Below the pieces are notes generated by a model. It ran no database searches and was not told the origin of the DNA. It saw only the letters and a program-made list of their open reading frames with translations. From the NCBI GenBank assembly GCA_019058245.1, contig JAHPZJ010000024.1:1-64000 (forward strand): DNA of 64,000 nt. The letters run 5' to 3'. Every line of letters begins with the position of its first letter. The stretch's first letter is position 1. Of the stretch, positions 9,845 through 19,974 are shown one piece after another. The stretch is from Promethearchaeota archaeon. GTDB taxonomy: Archaea; Asgardarchaeota; Lokiarchaeia; Sigyniarchaeales; SOKP01. The position numbers and the translations under genes were made by a program.

Positions 9845-10648
9845 GTGAAAAGAATGGTTAAAAAAGAATATATTTGCGAGAAGGGGAAAAGAAGTTCAAT
9901 CGTCATAGATGATTTATCTGTTGAAATTAAAGAAGGAGCTACTTTTATTTTAGGATTTGCGGGAATTGGTCTTATAGGACCCATAGTTGCTAATACTCTA
10001 ATAGAACAATTACCAGATGTCAAGGAAATTGGTTTTATTACCTCTGAGTATCTTCCACCTATTTCAGTATTTTATGCAGGTGTGTTAAAACATCCGTTCA
10101 GAATTCTTTATTCTCCTCAAAATAACTTGATTATAGGGATTTGTGAGGTTCCTTTTCAGATACCGACTGCTTACAACGATCTAAGTAAAACAATATGTAA
10201 TTGGGCTCTTTCAGAGGATGTTAGAGCAAAGGAAATTGTAATCTTTCAAGGAATCCCTCAGAGAGGTATTATTGATGAATATCCCGTATATTATGCTGCT
10301 GAAGAAATAATGATGGAACATCTTGAAAAATTTGGAATTAGTAAAGTTGAGAAAGGGATCATTGTAGGACCAGAAGCGACTGTTTTGAATGAGGCGTTAA
10401 CAAATAGATTGCAAGCATTTGCGTTATTTACTCCTGTATTAGAAATTCCCACTCCAGAGGGTGCTGCTAGCATTTTAGAAGTATTAAATAAAATGTATAA
10501 TTTAACGATAGATACGGCACCTCTTATTGAACAAGGAAAAGAAATAAAAGCAAAAATGTTAGAATTAGCAGAAAAAGCTCAACAATATCAGAAGCAGCAA
10601 CAACAATTACCAGGTACCAAAGAAGGATATACCCAGTATTTTCAATAA
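9845..10648 (+). CDS. PAC2-family protein (proteasome assembly chaperone-like)
   Basis: GFAGIGLIGPIVANTLIEQL and EYLPPISVFYAGVLKHPFRIL; ATG at 9854 with AGGTG upstream may be the actual start. Confidence 0.85.
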   Translation: MKRMVKKEYICEKGKRSSIVIDDLSVEIKEGATFILGFAGIGLIGPIVANTLIEQLPDVKEIGFITSEYLPPISVFYAGVLKHPFRILYSPQNNLIIGICEVPFQIPTAYNDLSKTICNWALSEDVRAKEIVIFQGIPQRGIIDEYPVYYAAEEIMMEHLEKFGISKVEKGIIVGPEATVLNEALTNRLQAFALFTPVLEIPTPEGAASILEVLNKMYNLTIDTAPLIEQGKEIKAKMLELAEKAQQYQKQQQQLPGTKEGYTQYFQ

Positions 10649-10722
10649 AATATATTATTTATTTTTTCATTTTAAAATTATTTTATATGAATTATTAAAC
10701 TTAAAATTATTTAATTGTCATT

Positions 10723-11241
10723 ATGAAATATACTAAAAAACACGCAGCAGTGTGTGGTCTTTATTGCCCTGCTTGTACGATATTTATTGGTACCCAGGAG
10801 GACCCAAAACGTCTTGAAATGCTTGCTAATCAATTTGATATTTCACCTGAAGAAATGAAATGTTATGGGTGTCGGTCTGAAAAACGTACTCCTTATTGCG
10901 ACACTTGTAAACTATATTCTTGTGCCCAGAAAAAAGGAATTGATTTCTGTGGATTGTGTGAAGACTATCCATGTGATAATTTAAAAGAATTTCAAGCAGG
11001 AGCTCCTCATCGATTTGAACTATGGAATGCTCAAGATCAAATTGTAAAAGATGGATATGAAATTTGGATGGAAGATATGAAGAATTACTATTCATGCGTA
11101 AAATGTGGGACCATAAATTCTGCCTACGATGCTAAATGTAGATCATGCGGGCACCAACCAAGTAATCAGTATATAAAAAACCATAGTGATAAAATATTAG
11201 AATTCATTCAGAAACACCAAACTAGATTAAAAAAAGAATAA
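10723..11241 (+). CDS. DUF3795 cysteine-rich protein with C-terminal zinc ribbon
   Basis: AVCGLYCPACTIFI...KCYGCRS...CDTCKLYSCA...FCGLCEDYPC plus CVKCG...CRSCG. Confidence 0.85.
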   Translation: MKYTKKHAAVCGLYCPACTIFIGTQEDPKRLEMLANQFDISPEEMKCYGCRSEKRTPYCDTCKLYSCAQKKGIDFCGLCEDYPCDNLKEFQAGAPHRFELWNAQDQIVKDGYEIWMEDMKNYYSCVKCGTINSAYDAKCRSCGHQPSNQYIKNHSDKILEFIQKHQTRLKKE

Positions 11242-11371
11242 ACAACTCAATGCAAATCATTTTTTCTTAAAAGAAAGAATTCATTTTAATTGATAATTAA
11301 TAGAAATGAATTTTAAAAGATTCCAACTGTTATACTTTTTTAAGATTTAATATTTAAATTTGTGATAGAAT

Positions 11372-11821
11372 TTGGGAAGATTCAAAGAAAAATTTATTCC
11401 TGTTCAAATCGATCAAGAAATGTGTACTAGATGTGAACGTTGTTTTAAAGCATGCAAAGCTAAAGCTATTTATTTTGAACATGGAATTAGAAAAGTTGAT
11501 TATGCTAAATGTAAAGCGTGTTTGAACTGTGTTCAAGTCTGTCCTAGGAATGCTATAGAGGTAACTTCTATTACAAGTCCTGATCAAATAGTAAGTATTA
11601 AAATTGATCATGAGATATGCACTATGTGTGAAAAATGTCTTGAAGATAACGGAATATTCTGTCCAAAGGACCTTTTTTATAAAGATATTGTCAAAAAGAT
11701 GGGAAGAGAGGAAGAAGGAATTAGGTATAAATATAAAGAAATCGCAAAATGTCAAGGATGTTTAAAATGTGAGTTATCTTGTCCAGAAGGAGCAATAAAA
11801 CCTGTAAAGTTTAAAGCGTGA
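11372..11821 (+). CDS. Polyferredoxin-like 4Fe-4S protein
   Basis: CTRCERCFKAC, CKACLNCVQVCP, CTMCEKC, CQGCLKCELSCP motifs; TTG start. Confidence 0.88.
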   Translation: MGRFKEKFIPVQIDQEMCTRCERCFKACKAKAIYFEHGIRKVDYAKCKACLNCVQVCPRNAIEVTSITSPDQIVSIKIDHEICTMCEKCLEDNGIFCPKDLFYKDIVKKMGREEEGIRYKYKEIAKCQGCLKCELSCPEGAIKPVKFKA

Positions 11822-11824
11822 TGA

Positions 11825-12388
11825 TTATTTTATATTATCTGGTTTTATATTTAATTTTTCAAGAATAAGGTCTTTTATTTCTGAAAAATCAGAAATTACT
11901 ACAATTCCTTCCATTTCTTTTAGTTTTTTAATATTTTCAAGTTCAATATCTCTAATTTTTAAAACTAAAGGAGAACCATCCGGGCGTGTGGTAACTATAG
12001 GTTCAGTATCTTGATCTGATGGAAAAATATAAACTGTTTGTCCACCCTTTATAGCTTGAGCAATACAATTAGTAATTAAGGTATCTGCAATTCCATTAAC
12101 AATTTTAGCGACCGAATTTGCAGAAACAGGACAGACTAAGAAAAAATCGAATTTTCCTATCTGTAGTGGTCCCGCATAAAATGGAATATTTGGTGTTTTT
12201 TCTATTTTCACTTTTTCAACGGCTTCAGTTAACGCTAACCATTTTTTATACCATTTAACAACAGCAGCACCTTCTTTAGAAAGAATTACAGTTAAATTGA
12301 TATTATGTTTTATTTGCAATTCTTTCATTAAATCAATTGATTCTTGAAGGACATAGCCAGTTCCAGTTATTCCCCATATAAGCTTCAT
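11825..12388 (-). CDS. Archaeoflavoprotein AfpA-like flavoprotein
   Basis: MKLIWGITGTGYVLQESIDLM..., PVSANSVAKIVNGIADTLITNC; convergent with a ferredoxin gene. Confidence 0.8.
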   Translation of the reverse strand: MKLIWGITGTGYVLQESIDLMKELQIKHNINLTVILSKEGAAVVKWYKKWLALTEAVEKVKIEKTPNIPFYAGPLQIGKFDFFLVCPVSANSVAKIVNGIADTLITNCIAQAIKGGQTVYIFPSDQDTEPIVTTRPDGSPLVLKIRDIELENIKKLKEMEGIVVISDFSEIKDLILEKLNIKPDNIK

Positions 12389-12398
12389 TTTCTTCTAC

Positions 12399-12911
12399 TT
12401 ATTGTTCTTCTTCATATAATTTTGGTAAAAATTCAGTAAAAAATTCTATTTCTTCGATATTATGTTTTCTCAAATGTTCAATGAATGAATTTGGGGCTTG
12501 AGCAGATAAACGAAAAGTTGATCGTAAGACAGTTCCCTTTGGAATTGAATGGTATTCATGTAAAACCCAAGTAATTGGTTCATCTTTATCATTTATAACG
12601 CTTGCGGCATTTTTATGCTTAAACTCCGCTTTTATAGGTATTGAGTCAGAATTTTCCCATCGAATTCTTAATGATGTAGGTCTACCTTCAATTGTTTCAA
12701 CAACGCGTTGTATTGCTCCCACATGTCCCTTTATATTTTCAGGAGAGATTTCCCATTCAAATGATTTATGATCTTTAGGATGCCATAATTTGTAGCGTTC
12801 TGAATTATCAATATGATCCCACCACCAATCAATCATTTCAGGGGAAACTCCAGAGAGTTCTTGTTCTATGATTAGATCAACAGTTTCCTTATTTGATTTT
12901 TTATTATTCAT
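12399..12911 (-). CDS. DAPG hydrolase (PhlG)-like domain protein
   Basis: IDWWWDHIDNSERYKLWHPKDHKSFEW and HEYHSIPKGTVLRSTF pattern. Confidence 0.65.
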   Translation of the reverse strand: MNNKKSNKETVDLIIEQELSGVSPEMIDWWWDHIDNSERYKLWHPKDHKSFEWEISPENIKGHVGAIQRVVETIEGRPTSLRIRWENSDSIPIKAEFKHKNAASVINDKDEPITWVLHEYHSIPKGTVLRSTFRLSAQAPNSFIEHLRKHNIEEIEFFTEFLPKLYEEEQ

Positions 12912-13007
12912 TCTTATATTTCAATTAATAGTTTTAATAGCTTAAAAAATTCTTAATTTATAAAAAATTAGCTTTATATATAAAACCTAATGAAAAGAAT
13001 TAATACT

Positions 13008-13061
13008 TTAATTTAAAACATATCCTGTGCCAGTTATACCCCAGATTAATTTGTATGTCAT
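13008..13061 (-). pseudogene. 17-codon remnant of a second AfpA-like gene 5' end
   Basis: Minus strand reads MTYKLIWGITGTGYVLN*, matching the N-terminus of the adjacent flavoprotein (MKLIWGITGTGYVLQ) with mostly synonymous codon differences, then a stop. Confidence 0.7.
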
Positions 13062-13197
13062 CTTGACCAACTTATTAAATATAGGTGCAATTTTAACATA
13101 TAATATTTTAAGTTTTATATTTTCCAATATAAACAATTAAAAATATTTTTGCTTTAAATTTATACTAGATTATGAACTTATCTTAAATTGATTATAA

Positions 13198-14391
13198 ATG
13201 AGTAAATCTAAATATATTTATCTGGATAATGCTGCTACTACGCCAATAGATCCAAGGGTTATTGATGAGATTAATAAACATTTTTTAGAAACTTATGGAA
13301 ATTCTTCAAGTTTACATTCTATAGGACAAAAAGCAGGGCAGGTATTATTAAAATCACGTGAAATAATCGCATCATTTATTAATGCAAATAGAGATGATAT
13401 TTTATTTACCTCTTCGGGAACAGAAGCAGATAATCTCGCTATTTTTGGTGTAGCATCTAAAAATAAAGAAAGAGGTAATCACATTATTACTTCCTCAATT
13501 GAACATCATGCTGTAGAAAATCCCTATAAAGAATTAGAGAAAAATGGATTTGAACTTACTTTTCTACCTGTTGATAAATATGGTTTAATTGATTTAAAAG
13601 ATTTAGAGGATGCAATTACAAGTAAAACATTACTGATAAGTATCATGTTTGCGAATAATGAAATTGGTACTATTGAACCCATCAAAGAAATTGGTATAAT
13701 AGCGAAAAAATATAATGTTATTTTTCATACTGATGCTGTTCAAGCATTTGGAAAAGTTCAAATTGATGTTAATGACATGAATATAGACTTATTATCTGCT
13801 TCTGCTCATAAGCTCTATGGACCTAAAGGTGTCGGTCTTTTATATATTCGCAATAAAGGGATAAGAGAAGGATGGGGGAAATTTATTGATCCTATCATGT
13901 ATGGTGGAGGTCATGAGAGGAATATGAGACCAAGTACGGTAAATGTTCCTGGTATTGCAGGTTTTGCTAAAGCTGTTGAAATTGCTAAAGAAGAAATGGA
14001 AGGGGAATCTAAAAGACAGATAAAATTGAGAGATAAAATCATTAAATGGGTTACAGAAAATATTGAAGATACATATTTGAATGGACACCCCACTCAAAGA
14101 CTCCCAAATAATGTGAATTTAATTTTTAAATATATTGAGGGAGAATCAATTGTATTAGATCTTGATATGGAAGGGATTGCCACATCTACTGGTTCTGCTT
14201 GCTCTTCTGATTCCTTAGAGCCTAGTCATGTACTTTTAGCAATAGGAATAAAAACAGAGGATGCTCATGGATCATTAAGAATTTCCTTAGGCAGATTTAC
14301 ATCTGAGGGAGATATCGATTATTTTCTCAAAAAATTGCCTCCAATAATAGAACGACTTAGAAAGATATCTCCCTTAAAAAAAAAAAATTAA
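13198..14391 (+). CDS. NifS/IscS-type cysteine desulfurase
   Basis: YLDNAATTPIDPRV, SSGTEADNLAIFG, SASAHKLYGPKGVG, TSTGSACSSDS. Confidence 0.95.
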   Translation: MSKSKYIYLDNAATTPIDPRVIDEINKHFLETYGNSSSLHSIGQKAGQVLLKSREIIASFINANRDDILFTSSGTEADNLAIFGVASKNKERGNHIITSSIEHHAVENPYKELEKNGFELTFLPVDKYGLIDLKDLEDAITSKTLLISIMFANNEIGTIEPIKEIGIIAKKYNVIFHTDAVQAFGKVQIDVNDMNIDLLSASAHKLYGPKGVGLLYIRNKGIREGWGKFIDPIMYGGGHERNMRPSTVNVPGIAGFAKAVEIAKEEMEGESKRQIKLRDKIIKWVTENIEDTYLNGHPTQRLPNNVNLIFKYIEGESIVLDLDMEGIATSTGSACSSDSLEPSHVLLAIGIKTEDAHGSLRISLGRFTSEGDIDYFLKKLPPIIERLRKISPLKKKN

Positions 14392-14875
14392 CAAAATTCT
14401 TTTTAATTATAAAATTAAAAACCATCAATATTAGAAGCTAAGCATATTTTTATTCTGTTCTTTATCCAAAAAATAATGATAAAATTTTCTCTTTAATGCA
14501 ATTTTGAAAGAATAAATATTTTCGATTATTCCATATATATTTATTTTGAATGCATTATAATCAAAAATTCATTCCAAATTATTAAAGGATTTATTAATAT
14601 AATGAATTATAAGATTTTCATTTAAAATTCAACCCAATTGTCAATTAAAGTAAAAAAAAGTTTACTTATTAATCAATCAAGGTTAATCAATAAAAAGTAT
14701 TATCAATTTAAATGCTACATTCAAATATTTTTTGCGTTCCATAATTGTCTTAAACCCTAATTATTATTTTTAATATTAGGAATATTTAAATATAGGTGTA
14801 GTTTTTTTTCGTAATTGACAATAATAAAAATTTATAGTGTATATAAAAAAAATAAAAAATTGGAGATAGAAAAAA

Positions 14876-14989
14876 ATGGTACCAAAAAAGAAAGACACAG
14901 AAGATGATGATGAAGATTGGGATGATGATGATGATGATGAAGAATGGGATGACGACGATGAAGAATGGGACGAAGACGATGAATATTGA
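14876..14989 (+). CDS. Acidic Asp/Glu/Trp microprotein (37 aa)
   Basis: MVPKKKDTEDDDEDWDDDDDDEEWDDDDEEWDEDDEY*; GGAGA about 9 nt upstream; TAAATATAGG promoter-like element about 90 nt upstream. Below the ORF-track length cutoff. Confidence 0.6.
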   Translation: MVPKKKDTEDDDEDWDDDDDDEEWDDDDEEWDEDDEY

Positions 14990-15689
14990 TGATTGAATAA
15001 TTCAAATTCTAAACTTAATCATTATCTATTATTAGAAATAAGATTAAATCGAAAAAATGATTTTTTTTGAACTTAATATTTTGAATTTTTTTTTAAAGAC
15101 TAAGATTAAGCTTGCTAAAAAAATTAAGAAATACAAATCTCTATTAATAAATTCTATTAATTTGAAATTTACCTTCATCAATTTTTCTCATAAGATAAAG
15201 CCTTTACTCTGAATTGGAAATATTCAGAGAGAGATAATTTTCTATTCCTTTTTTAGATTTTATGAAAAAATAATGATCTTTCAAAAAAAATTATAGACTT
15301 TAAAATTTGATTTAAATTTACATTAAAATTACGTATATTTCAGTTGAAAAATATATTTGACTATAAAATAAACATTAAGAGCATTAGTCTAATATGAATT
15401 AGCCTATTTATATTATTAAGATTGTTAAAATTTTTAACTTTAATTGCTGATATTTTCTTTAGATATTGCTTTAGATTAATCCATTTGATTTAATCCTAAA
15501 TTCCTTTATAAAATCTTAGTTTCATTAATATATTTAGAAGTTGATAAATTAGATGAATTTAATATTAGTTTTACTATTACTTTGAAATGTTGATAATAGA
15601 TAAATTTATTAAGATTAAATTCTATTATCAGAACTCAAGATAAAAATATATTTTTTTGTTATTATATTCCTTAGAACGTGATTATATAA

Positions 15690-16607
15690 TTGAATAATAA
15701 TGCTAAATATTTGAAAAAAGAAGAACAATTCGAAGAAAAATGTTGCAAAAGACCTTGTATTGAAATTAAGGCAGGTAATAAAGTTTGCATAAATTGTGGA
15801 ATGGTATTAGATATTCATTTAGTAGATCAAGAAAGAAGAGCATACAGTACTGAGGAAGTTAATGAAAGAAAACAAACAGAACCAAGATGGAGAGAATTTG
15901 GCTCAAGAACCATGCTTTCTGATAGTAAAATTGATTATAAAGGGCATTATTTGTCAGCAGAAAAAAAAACTTTATTTTCAAGATTGTCAAAAATTCAAAA
16001 TTCTCTAATTTCAGGTATAGAAAGAAATTTCTGGGAAGCTAAACCAAAAATAAAACAACTTGCCTTGAAATTAAATCTTCCAGATCACATACAGGAAACA
16101 GCATGGAAGGTCTATGCTTTAGCAGCAAAAAAAAAGTTAACAATGGGACGATCAATAGAGGGATTTATAACTGCTTCTTTATATGTTGCTATTAGAATAC
16201 ATGAATTTCCAAAATTACTAGAAGAAATTAGCGATACGGCTATGATCCCTCGAAGATTAATTATACATTCTTTAGCATTACTACTTAGAGAAGTTTTGCC
16301 TGAATTAAATTTTAGTTATAAGCCAATTAATGTTAAACAGCTAATTTTTAAATTTGGATCTGATCTAAATCTACCTATGGACGTTCAAAAACTTGCTCTA
16401 AATATGGTAACAATATCCGCTAAGAAGGGGCTTTCATTAATAGGTAAAGACCCAAAAGGATTTGCTGCTTCTGCACTTTACTTAGCTACAAAAGAATCAA
16501 ATCAAAAGAAGACTCAAAGTCAAATTGCCAAAGCTGCAAAAATAACAGAAGTTACTTTAAGAACTCGAATAAAAGAAATGAAAAAAAAGATATCTTTAGC
16601 GATTTAA
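15690..16607 (+). CDS. tfb: Transcription initiation factor TFB
   Basis: N-terminal zinc ribbon (CKRPC...CINCGMVL), B-reader-like segment, two cyclin-fold repeats; TTG start. Confidence 0.9.
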   Translation: MNNNAKYLKKEEQFEEKCCKRPCIEIKAGNKVCINCGMVLDIHLVDQERRAYSTEEVNERKQTEPRWREFGSRTMLSDSKIDYKGHYLSAEKKTLFSRLSKIQNSLISGIERNFWEAKPKIKQLALKLNLPDHIQETAWKVYALAAKKKLTMGRSIEGFITASLYVAIRIHEFPKLLEEISDTAMIPRRLIIHSLALLLREVLPELNFSYKPINVKQLIFKFGSDLNLPMDVQKLALNMVTISAKKGLSLIGKDPKGFAASALYLATKESNQKKTQSQIAKAAKITEVTLRTRIKEMKKKISLAI

Positions 16608-16709
16608 ATTTAAACAAAATAATTTACAAAATATATAATATTAGCTTTTTTTGATAAAAGGAAAAGAATTTTTTGGTTGTACAAAAATTAAAAATAATTC
16701 AAGACCTTT

Positions 16710-17306
16710 ATGATAAAATTGACTTTATTTAATGTAATCTTGGAAAATCCATTCTTTTCTCTCATTATTTTACCATTATTAATATTTATTGCCCGAGTTT
16801 TAGATGTAACACTTGGAACACTGAGAATTGTTTTTATTTCTCAAGGCAGGCAAAAATTAGCACCAGTTGTAGGTTTTTTTGAAATTTTTATTTGGTTATT
16901 AGCCGTTGGACAAATTTTTAGTAATTTAACTAATATTATTTATTATTTTGCTTATGCTGGAGGATTCGCAACAGGCAATTATGTAGGATTATTAGTTGAA
17001 AATAAAATATCTTTAGGATTATTAAGTTTGCAGTTAATTATTCGTGAGAATCCGGAAAAATTAATTAATTTATTAAAAGATAATGGATATAGCCTTACTA
17101 TTCTATCCGCTGAAGGGCTTCAAGGAATAGTTAAATTAGTTATATTGATTATAAAGCGTAAAGATTTGCCAAAAATTCTTGAAATAATAAGATCTAATAA
17201 TCCTAAGGCATTTATTTCAGTAGAACAGGTAAAATCTGTGCGTGGTGGTAATTTTCCAACTCGTCCAAAAACGAGATGGGAGTTATTATTAAGAAAAAAA
17301 GTTTAA
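16710..17306 (+). CDS. DUF2179/UPF0316 membrane protein
   Basis: ARVLDVTLGTLRIVFISQGRQKLAPVVGFFEIFIWLLAVGQIF. Confidence 0.85.
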   Translation: MIKLTLFNVILENPFFSLIILPLLIFIARVLDVTLGTLRIVFISQGRQKLAPVVGFFEIFIWLLAVGQIFSNLTNIIYYFAYAGGFATGNYVGLLVENKISLGLLSLQLIIRENPEKLINLLKDNGYSLTILSAEGLQGIVKLVILIIKRKDLPKILEIIRSNNPKAFISVEQVKSVRGGNFPTRPKTRWELLLRKKV

Positions 17307-17570
17307 AAAACTTTAATTAGAATTGATTAATAAAATCTTATTTTATTAAAAAGCAGAATTTTTTATAATTTTATCATAGAAAAAAAGAGATTTTTATCTA
17401 TATTTAAAGAGAAATTTAAAATTAAATTAAATTACTCTTTCTAAAATATCTTTTGAATCATTTAAGAGAAGATATTCATTTTAACTTAATTTTATTTATG
17501 AATTTGAACCTTTCTGATTAAAAAAAAAAAAGCGTAATGGTTTTTTTACTTGATGTATATCATTAAATAA

Positions 17571-19865
17571 ATGATAATTGAGGAATTTAAATTTTCAGAT
17601 AAGACTATAACCATTGAAAGAAAAGAAGAAGTGAATTCTTCCTATAAAATTAAATCGTATAATAGTAAATTAAAAATGATAGAAGAAAGAAAAATTCCTC
17701 AAAAGAGTATCGATGACGTTATAAATCATTTTTTTCATAAAAATAAAAATATCTCAAATAAAACAAAGAATTCTATTACTAAAATTATTTATTGTCAAAA
17801 AGATAGAATTATAATTTTAACCACTAGCCATGGTAAAGAAATTATTTTAAATCGAGATAGATTGATAAGAGATTATGGATGGTTCTTTTTCATAGAAAAG
17901 CCAGTAAAACAATCAAAAAAGAAAAAAAGTAAAAAAAAAGAAGAAAAAAAAGACGAAACTACCATAACTTCAGAAGAATTTCATTTTGAGGAAACAATAA
18001 TTCCTTTGAAACAAAAGGAAAATATGAGAGCATTATATAAAACAAAAGAATATAATTATTTCCTAAAAATAATTAATTCTAACGAAATAAGACAAATTCC
18101 AATAAAGGAGGTTCTTAATAATTTCTTTTTTAATGATAATCTCGTTCCGCTTGACGAAAAAAAAAGTATCAGAAAAATTATCTATTATTTTAAAGAAAAA
18201 GTTATAGTTATTAAATCTCTAGTGGGAGATGAGATGTATGAAAACTTAGAGAATTTAGTTAAAAATTATGGATGGTATTTTTATATTACTGGTGTTCCAG
18301 TAGGAAAGAGTGAATTGTGTATTGCCATCGATAAAATTGAAAAAAGATTTGATATTGATTATTTTTCAAATACAACTCTTATAAATGAGTCTAACAAAAA
18401 TAAAGATATTAGGGTGACTATCTATCCAATTGTACTCAAACCCAATCATAATTGTCATGTTTTGGGATTGGGAAATCTAAATATCTTATTGGATTGTGGT
18501 CTTTCAGAAAAAGATGAAGAAAATGAAATTGAAGGAGATTTAAGGCATATAGAAGATTATCTTCAGAATTTACCAAGAAATATCTTAGAAGAAGTAAAAA
18601 TTAGAAAGAATATAGAAACAGATGATCAGGATAATATACCTATAGAAGAAATTCAACAAGATCCTAAAATTGATGCCATTTTTATATCACATAGTCATTA
18701 TGATCATATTTCTGGGTTAAAGGAATTAATCAAGTTATATCCGGATGTTCCTATTTTAAGTTCTAGGATAACAATAGATTTATATCTTCTTAGAGATTCA
18801 AACTTCTTAAAACAAGAGAATCATAATGAAATTGAAGAAGAGGACTACCAAAGTATTGTCAGAAATGTAATTTATGTTGAAAATGGTACTAAAATCGAAT
18901 TTAAAGAAACAAATTGTTTTCTTTCCTTTTTTCATGCAGGTCATATGCCGGGTGCCTTGATGATGTTGGCAAAAGTAAATGATTTTAGATTTTTATATAC
19001 AGGAGATTATACATACATTGATATTACTCCATTTGCTGGCACAAAACGTTTTTTAGAACAAATATCTCGTCCTATAGATTATTTATTAATTGATGGTACT
19101 GCTGCTCAAGATGATTATGGGGATTTATCTGATCAATTTCATAGTTTAATCTTATTTTTAGAACAAAAAGCAGAGTATGGAGACAACTCTTTAATTGGGG
19201 CAGATCCATCAAGTTTAGCTATAAGTTTCATGTTAATTTTTTGGAGGTATTTTAGAAAACTTCAATTAAGGCGAAATTACAAAAAACGACCTAATATCTA
19301 TGTAGACATGATGGTAAGGAAAAATATCCAAGTTATCAACCATCGCTATGAATATATTTACGGTCCAATTTCAAGATTAATTCGAGATAAAGCAAATCCT
19401 TTCAATAGTATAAAATTTAGATGGTTTGATCATACTAATTTAGATTTTATCCGTAAGAAAAATAACATAATAATTTCGCATCCACCTGATCTTTCTTATG
19501 GATTAATAAGAAATATTATTAATATCGTAGGTCGAAATCCACATAATTTTATTTTTTTGGCAGGTTCGATTCATGAATCACCTGGAGCAGAATTAATTGA
19601 AGGAGCAGATGAAATAGAGTTCTCTGAAACATGGAAAATCCCATTTCGTGCATTTTTGCTTAATACTTTTGCGCCACATATTAAAATAAAACTGCATGCT
19701 GATAAAAATCAACTAAGAGAAATGATAAAAAATTTGGAACCAAAAGAAGTCTGTTTTTTCCATCAGTCTGCTAAAAAATTAACAGAAGTTGTAGAGTTTG
19801 TGAAAGAATTAGGTGTGGAAAAAGTTACTTTACCTATAAAGAGGAAACTCCTAATATTAAATTAA
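17571..19865 (+). CDS. Metallo-beta-lactamase/beta-CASP-like protein with duplicated N-terminal domain
   Basis: ISHSHYDHISGL, HAGHMPGALM, LYTGDYT motifs; C-terminal HADKNQLREMIKNLEPKEVCFFHQ; two tandem N-terminal repeats separated by a Lys-rich linker. Confidence 0.8.
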   Translation: MIIEEFKFSDKTITIERKEEVNSSYKIKSYNSKLKMIEERKIPQKSIDDVINHFFHKNKNISNKTKNSITKIIYCQKDRIIILTTSHGKEIILNRDRLIRDYGWFFFIEKPVKQSKKKKSKKKEEKKDETTITSEEFHFEETIIPLKQKENMRALYKTKEYNYFLKIINSNEIRQIPIKEVLNNFFFNDNLVPLDEKKSIRKIIYYFKEKVIVIKSLVGDEMYENLENLVKNYGWYFYITGVPVGKSELCIAIDKIEKRFDIDYFSNTTLINESNKNKDIRVTIYPIVLKPNHNCHVLGLGNLNILLDCGLSEKDEENEIEGDLRHIEDYLQNLPRNILEEVKIRKNIETDDQDNIPIEEIQQDPKIDAIFISHSHYDHISGLKELIKLYPDVPILSSRITIDLYLLRDSNFLKQENHNEIEEEDYQSIVRNVIYVENGTKIEFKETNCFLSFFHAGHMPGALMMLAKVNDFRFLYTGDYTYIDITPFAGTKRFLEQISRPIDYLLIDGTAAQDDYGDLSDQFHSLILFLEQKAEYGDNSLIGADPSSLAISFMLIFWRYFRKLQLRRNYKKRPNIYVDMMVRKNIQVINHRYEYIYGPISRLIRDKANPFNSIKFRWFDHTNLDFIRKKNNIIISHPPDLSYGLIRNIINIVGRNPHNFIFLAGSIHESPGAELIEGADEIEFSETWKIPFRAFLLNTFAPHIKIKLHADKNQLREMIKNLEPKEVCFFHQSAKKLTEVVEFVKELGVEKVTLPIKRKLLILN

Positions 19866-19974
19866 ATATGATAGTTTATAGAAAATTAACCAAAAATCTT
19901 TAACATAATAACTTCTTATTCTTCATCGAATTATAAATATAATAAGGTGATTAGACATATACTCTGAAAAAGTA

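Noticed and set aside
11354-11755. 133-aa minus-strand ORF
   Set aside because: Antisense to the polyferredoxin gene; Phe/Ser/Ile-rich composition typical of shadow frames.
14396-15689. 1.3-kb AT-rich gap as a possible mobile element or array
   Set aside because: No terminal repeats, regular spacers or long ORF found; only the acidic microprotein is supported.
19564-19600. GGTTCGATTC-like tRNA T-arm match
   Set aside because: Inside the MBL coding sequence; no acceptor or anticodon stems around it.
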